DNA of 64,000 nucleotides, taken from contig CM066287.1 in assembly GCA_033816765.1 (NCBI GenBank), positions 2,728,001 to 2,792,000 on the forward strand, in the 5' to 3' direction. Shown in pieces: positions 61,015 to 64,000 of this stretch. This DNA comes from Nothopassalora personata (taxonomy: Eukaryota > Ascomycota > Dothideomycetes > Mycosphaerellales > Mycosphaerellaceae). The position numbers were made by a program, and so were the translations under genes. The notes under the pieces were generated by a model. The model did no database searches, had not been told where the DNA came from, and was given only the letters and a program-made list of their open reading frames with translations. Each line of letters starts with the position of its first letter. The first letter of the stretch is position 1.

Positions 61015-63675
61015 CTAAGCCTGAGCATTTCCCTGGTCGGGGGCTGCTGTTGGTGCTTCGGTGGCAAGGGCGGCGAGGCGAGTAGTGTCGCCCACACCAT
61101 GCTGACGGCGGAACTCGTCGACGCTCATCTCTCTAGTAATGAGGTTGCTGAAGTCCCAATTGCCCTTGTTGTAGTGGAAGGGGCAAGCTGGATCCTGTGG
61201 CAAGACGTGCGTACGGTCGGTACGACGACAGCGCCAGCATTGGCCATTAGCTGCCATTGCTTCCTTCTGTTCCTTGGTCAATTGACCGACCACTTTCCAA
61301 GAGGCAGGCAGGATGCGGGTAACTGGCTCGCTGCGCTTCTTGTTCTTTCGCTCGTTGCCGGTCTCGGTGTTGGATGTGGTCATGGCGGCATTACCGATGA
61401 TGGTAGTGTTGCCTAGTGCGCTGCCACCGCGGCCACGGGTGTTGCGGTTGCCATTGCCATTGCCTGTAGGGGGAGCCGGTGCTTCGGGCTTGTACATCTT
61501 GATGAGCTGATCACTCTCCTCGAGATCGTAGCCAGCTTGTTGGAACTCGGCGAAAGAGTCACCACGCTCCTTCTTGAGCTCGTTCTGCCACTTAGGTGTG
61601 AGACGTGTCCACAGCTTGCGGGATGACATCTCTTCTCCTGCCTTCAAACATAGAGTCTTGTACTTAGTGACAAATGCGGTGAAGGTCTCGGTGTTCACCA
61701 TCTTCAGGTTGGCGAGCTCTGCTTGCGCCTTCTCTACTGTGTCCTTGTCACCGAACTGCTTGTCGAGATCTGCCCACATCTGTTCCAATGACTCCCAAGC
61801 TTCGCTGTTGATGTTGGCGTCCGTGAAGTCGAAAGGGAAGCCGGAAGTGCGGTCGCGGACGTAATCGAGGATCTCGAACATGGGCGTGCTCTCATCATAA
61901 GACGCGCGAATCTTACCATCCATAGCGATCTTCCAGTTCTTGTACGGTGGCTTGCCGTTGTTGTCGAACTTCTCGGGGTGATCGCGCTTTGTTTTGGACT
62001 GGTAGAAGTACGAAGAGGACGTTGACAGCGCAGGTGTTGGGCGAACACTCCGGTTGATGCCCGGGGCAGGAGTGCGAATGCCGGTCTCACGAATAGTGCG
62101 ACCTCCGTCTCCGTTGCCGAACAGTCCACCGTTGGTGCTGTATGCGTTTTCGACTTGTGGGGTGGTGCGACGGCTCTCACGAAGGCCTGTACCCTTAGCA
62201 GGCTTAGGTGCTGCACCGGTAGCGCCGACCTGTGCTTCCAGCTGCGTGATGCGATCTGCCATCTGCTTAATGGTGTTGTCACGTTCGTCGATGTCGTCCA
62301 TGAAACCGTCACAGTCGGTCTCCGCGGACTTGAGGTTGGCAAGGTGGATTCTGGCTTCTTCCTGTGCCTGCTTCAGCTTCTCATTCAGGTCCTCGATCTG
62401 ATCTGCTGCGGTGTCGAGCTTGCCGACCGCAGTGTCGTTTTCTTGGCGAAGATCAGAGATCTTGCTATTTAGATTCTTGACGATCTTCCTGTGGGTAGCC
62501 TGGTCCTGGTTGTAGACGTTCTCGAGCTGTTCGTAGTTGTCCTGAATTTCCATGAGCGTGGCGCCCATATCCTTAAGGGCCTGCAGCCAGGTGTTTGGGT
62601 GCTTCCGCACTTTGGAGATGAAGTCGTTCGCGGTGACTGCCCGATAATCCTCCGCTTCGTAGTAGTCGGTGTTGTGGTTGACGAAGTTATTCATGTCGAT
62701 GTAGTCCTCTTCCGGTTCTTCTCGCTCTGCCGCGGACTCCATCTGTTGTAGCGGACTCGGTCCCACCTTAGCCTTCACAGGCTTCGGTGCTGGCAGTGGT
62801 GGTGTCGGGGCGCGTGGTGGTAGAACCGGGTAGGACACCGATGGCTTTGGACTCGCTCGACGGCTTTGGCGTTCTTGAGGTTGAGACTGAGAACGACCGA
62901 TAGTATCTTGGGAGTATGCACCCGGGACTTGGGATGCAATCCTCGATGTAGCGGACATGAGCGAGCTGTCGAGCTCTTGCTCTGTTCGTGTCGTGAAACC
63001 GTGGCGGTCACGGTCACGGTTGATGGGTGATGGGCGACGGCCTGGCACAGTCGAAGGCAACGCCGCTGCTTGTCGCTGCAGGCTTCTGGACTCGCGGGAG
63101 GCTGGAAGAGCTGCTGCTGCGCTTCTGACAGCGGCTACTCGAGTAGCCCACTGAGTTGCGGTGTTGTCATAGTCTGGGACTCCTGACTTGGACTCCTCAA
63201 ACAACTTCTGCATGTCCTGGAGCTTGAAGATGCGTGTAGCTACATCTTCTTCGTCGTTGAATTGGGTTTCACCTGTCGCGTCTAGCTCGCGCAGGTCGAA
63301 CATGCCTTGAGGCAGTTGGTATGACGAATTGGTATCGAGATCATCCTCATCTTCATCCTCGATCTCGTCCTCCTCGGGCTCATCGTCGATCTCATCTTCT
63401 TCGGCCTGCACTGTCACATGCGGCTGTCCTCCAGACTGAGGTGGTGACTTCGGCGACTCGACGACAGGTGCATCCTGCGTCTGCTCTTCCTCGCCGTTCA
63501 GGCCATGCCGCCTCAGTGCTTCCTCGCTCTTGTGCTGCCGCAGGGCTTGCCGCCCTCGGAGCCTAACTTCCTCGATTTCGGCGTCTCGAGTCTTGGTTGA
63601 TTCGGGGTGTTGTTCTTGATGTCTCTTCAGTGCTGCGGCGATGGCGTCGCCGGGCTCGTTGTCGTCTGTAGTCAT
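61015..63675 (-). CDS. Chromovirus Gag polyprotein, unusually long
   Basis: 886 residues, longer than most Ty3/gypsy Gag proteins. Residues 1 to about 350 are charged and disordered, with a strongly acidic run (about 90-110) and many Pro/Arg/Ser. A coiled coil follows at about 380-470, with heptads through LRQENDTAVGKLDTAADQI. Next comes a Gly/Arg linker, then the capsid-like gag core (FDFTDANINSEAWESLEQMW, ELANLKMVNTETFTAFVTKY). Near the C-terminus a noncanonical zinc knuckle, CWRC at 813-816, then H823 and C831, has C-x2-C-x6-H-x7-C spacing instead of C-x2-C-x4-H-x4-C. The frame ends just after the slippery site that leads into pol. Confidence 0.85.
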   Translation of the reverse strand: MTTDDNEPGDAIAAALKRHQEQHPESTKTRDAEIEEVRLRGRQALRQHKSEEALRRHGLNGEEEQTQDAPVVESPKSPPQSGGQPHVTVQAEEDEIDDEPEEDEIEDEDEDDLDTNSSYQLPQGMFDLRELDATGETQFNDEEDVATRIFKLQDMQKLFEESKSGVPDYDNTATQWATRVAAVRSAAAALPASRESRSLQRQAAALPSTVPGRRPSPINRDRDRHGFTTRTEQELDSSLMSATSRIASQVPGAYSQDTIGRSQSQPQERQSRRASPKPSVSYPVLPPRAPTPPLPAPKPVKAKVGPSPLQQMESAAEREEPEEDYIDMNNFVNHNTDYYEAEDYRAVTANDFISKVRKHPNTWLQALKDMGATLMEIQDNYEQLENVYNQDQATHRKIVKNLNSKISDLRQENDTAVGKLDTAADQIEDLNEKLKQAQEEARIHLANLKSAETDCDGFMDDIDERDNTIKQMADRITQLEAQVGATGAAPKPAKGTGLRESRRTTPQVENAYSTNGGLFGNGDGGRTIRETGIRTPAPGINRSVRPTPALSTSSSYFYQSKTKRDHPEKFDNNGKPPYKNWKIAMDGKIRASYDESTPMFEILDYVRDRTSGFPFDFTDANINSEAWESLEQMWADLDKQFGDKDTVEKAQAELANLKMVNTETFTAFVTKYKTLCLKAGEEMSSRKLWTRLTPKWQNELKKERGDSFAEFQQAGYDLEESDQLIKMYKPEAPAPPTGNGNGNRNTRGRGGSALGNTTIIGNAAMTTSNTETGNERKNKKRSEPVTRILPASWKVVGQLTKEQKEAMAANGQCWRCRRTDRTHVLPQDPACPFHYNKGNWDFSNLITREMSVDEFRRQHGVGDTTRLAALATEAPTAAPDQGNAQA
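61027..61033 (-). promoter_or_regulatory. -1 ribosomal frameshift site, GGGAAAT
   Basis: In the gag frame the heptamer is read G GGA AAT, the canonical X XXY YYZ form. It lies three codons before the gag stop (61015-61017). Slipping back one base enters the pol frame, which is open from here to the first pol ATG at 60964, so a Gag-Pol fusion is possible. Confidence 0.7.
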
Positions 63676-63818
63676 GATCGCGGGCGATTGGCAGATCGGG
63701 TCGCGAAAGGGTAGGTAGGTGTGTCGGTAGTTATAGTAGTCGCTGTCGCAGTCGGCAGCGGCGGTACTTTCCTGATGTTTCTGCAGCGCAGTGCATGTAG
63801 ATAATCGGAAAGAAGGGT

Positions 63819-63830
63819 GGTCTAACTAAC
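63819..63830 (-). other. Putative primer-binding site
   Basis: GTTAGTTAGACC on the element strand, immediately after the 5' LTR. Nine of its bases (TAGTTAGAC) are complementary to GTCTAACTA inside the LTR (55907-55915 and 63886-63894), the arrangement used for self-priming by Tf1/sushi-type elements. A tRNA primer is the alternative. Confidence 0.5.
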
Positions 63831-64000
63831 TGACACGAGGCCTACGAGTGTAAGAGGGAAACGTAGGGTGTAGGGAATAGAGACGTAGTTAGACGAAGTA
63901 TCTAGAGGTAACGCGCGAAGTACGAAAGATAAAGCAAAGCGCCGAGGCGTCGCGCTAGCGCCGGGAGATCACGTGACCCTGATCACGTGACCGAACATCC
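63831..64000 (-). repeat. 5' LTR of the chromovirus (partial)
   Basis: Identical to 55852-56021 over 170 bases; the remaining 22 bases are expected just beyond the window end. Confidence 0.88.

Larger units (their letters stand above)
55852..64000 (-). mobile_element. Apparently intact Ty3/gypsy chromovirus, cut by the window end
   Basis: LTR retrotransposon on the minus strand with, in coding order, a 5' LTR (63831 onward), primer-binding region, gag, pol and polypurine tract, then the 3' LTR (55852-56043). Both long frames are open and the codons have normal CpA content, unlike the flanking RIP-degraded DNA. The LTRs are identical over the 170 bases present in both. The 3' LTR is 192 bp, so the element should end near 64022 and total about 8.17 kb. 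The bases before 55852 read CTAAG; the matching target duplicate would lie outside the window. It has inserted into an older gag. Confidence 0.9.

Noticed and set aside
1..64000. CRISPR arrays, operons, riboswitches, tRNA or rRNA genes
   Set aside because: The window is eukaryotic; no regularly spaced repeat array is present, and I found no sequence with convincing tRNA A and B boxes or rRNA similarity by eye. A tRNAscan/Infernal run would settle the RNA question.

Overview
The window is genomic DNA of a filamentous ascomycete. Genes carry short GT-AG introns (about 50-125 nt), and the proteins are typical of Pezizomycotina: a fungal ADAM protease, a GH3 beta-xylosidase, GT90/CAP10 and fringe-like glycosyltransferases, and a KMT6-type SET protein. 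The TE remnants carry a RIP-like signature, in which CpA is replaced by TpA and stop codons are almost only TAA/TAG. Two adjacent introns that are copies of one sequence (introner-like elements) point to Dothideomycetes, probably Mycosphaerellales. That placement is inference from features, not a database match.

Layout. 0.4-9.0 kb (all minus strand): ADAM metalloprotease, a large AAA+ ATPase probably in mitochondria, and cystathionine gamma-lyase. 10.46-14.35 kb: an AT-rich, stop-riddled composite transposon block bounded by imperfect terminal inverted repeats. 14.5-22.0 kb (plus): two type II membrane glycosyltransferases (fringe/GT31-like and GT90), an ankyrin-repeat protein, and an 11-exon fucose-permease-like MFS transporter that contains the introner-like pair. 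22.2-32.4 kb (plus): nucleoporin Nup84/Nup107 and a 1,588-residue, mostly disordered protein ending in a degenerate methyltransferase fold. 32.4-36.3 kb: gene-poor, with a RIP-like gene relic. 36.3-45.7 kb: triple H-type lectin, DUF1772-like membrane protein, the H3K27 methyltransferase KMT6/E(z), a cytochrome b5-domain membrane protein and a small mitochondrial protein. 46.1-53.8 kb: MFS sugar transporter, secreted beta-xylosidase and RNA polymerase II subunit Rpb3.

54.06-64.0 kb is a nested transposon region. A mutated 234-codon element ORF is followed by a decayed LTR and gag fragment. That fragment is interrupted by an apparently intact Ty3/gypsy chromovirus on the minus strand. Its LTRs are identical over all 170 comparable bases, and gag and pol are both open. 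A canonical -1 slippery heptamer sits five codons before the gag stop, and pol contains a perfect in-frame 483-bp tandem duplication. The window ends 22 bases before the expected end of the 5' LTR.

Seventeen host genes are called. They are mostly housekeeping or single-copy genes rather than one pathway. The clearest functional pairing is the two Golgi-type glycosyltransferases next to the AT-rich block, and the beta-xylosidase with a neighbouring sugar transporter. Coordinates of intron-containing genes are genomic spans from start to stop codon. Several longer open frames begin with TTG or GTG; I moved those starts to the first credible ATG.
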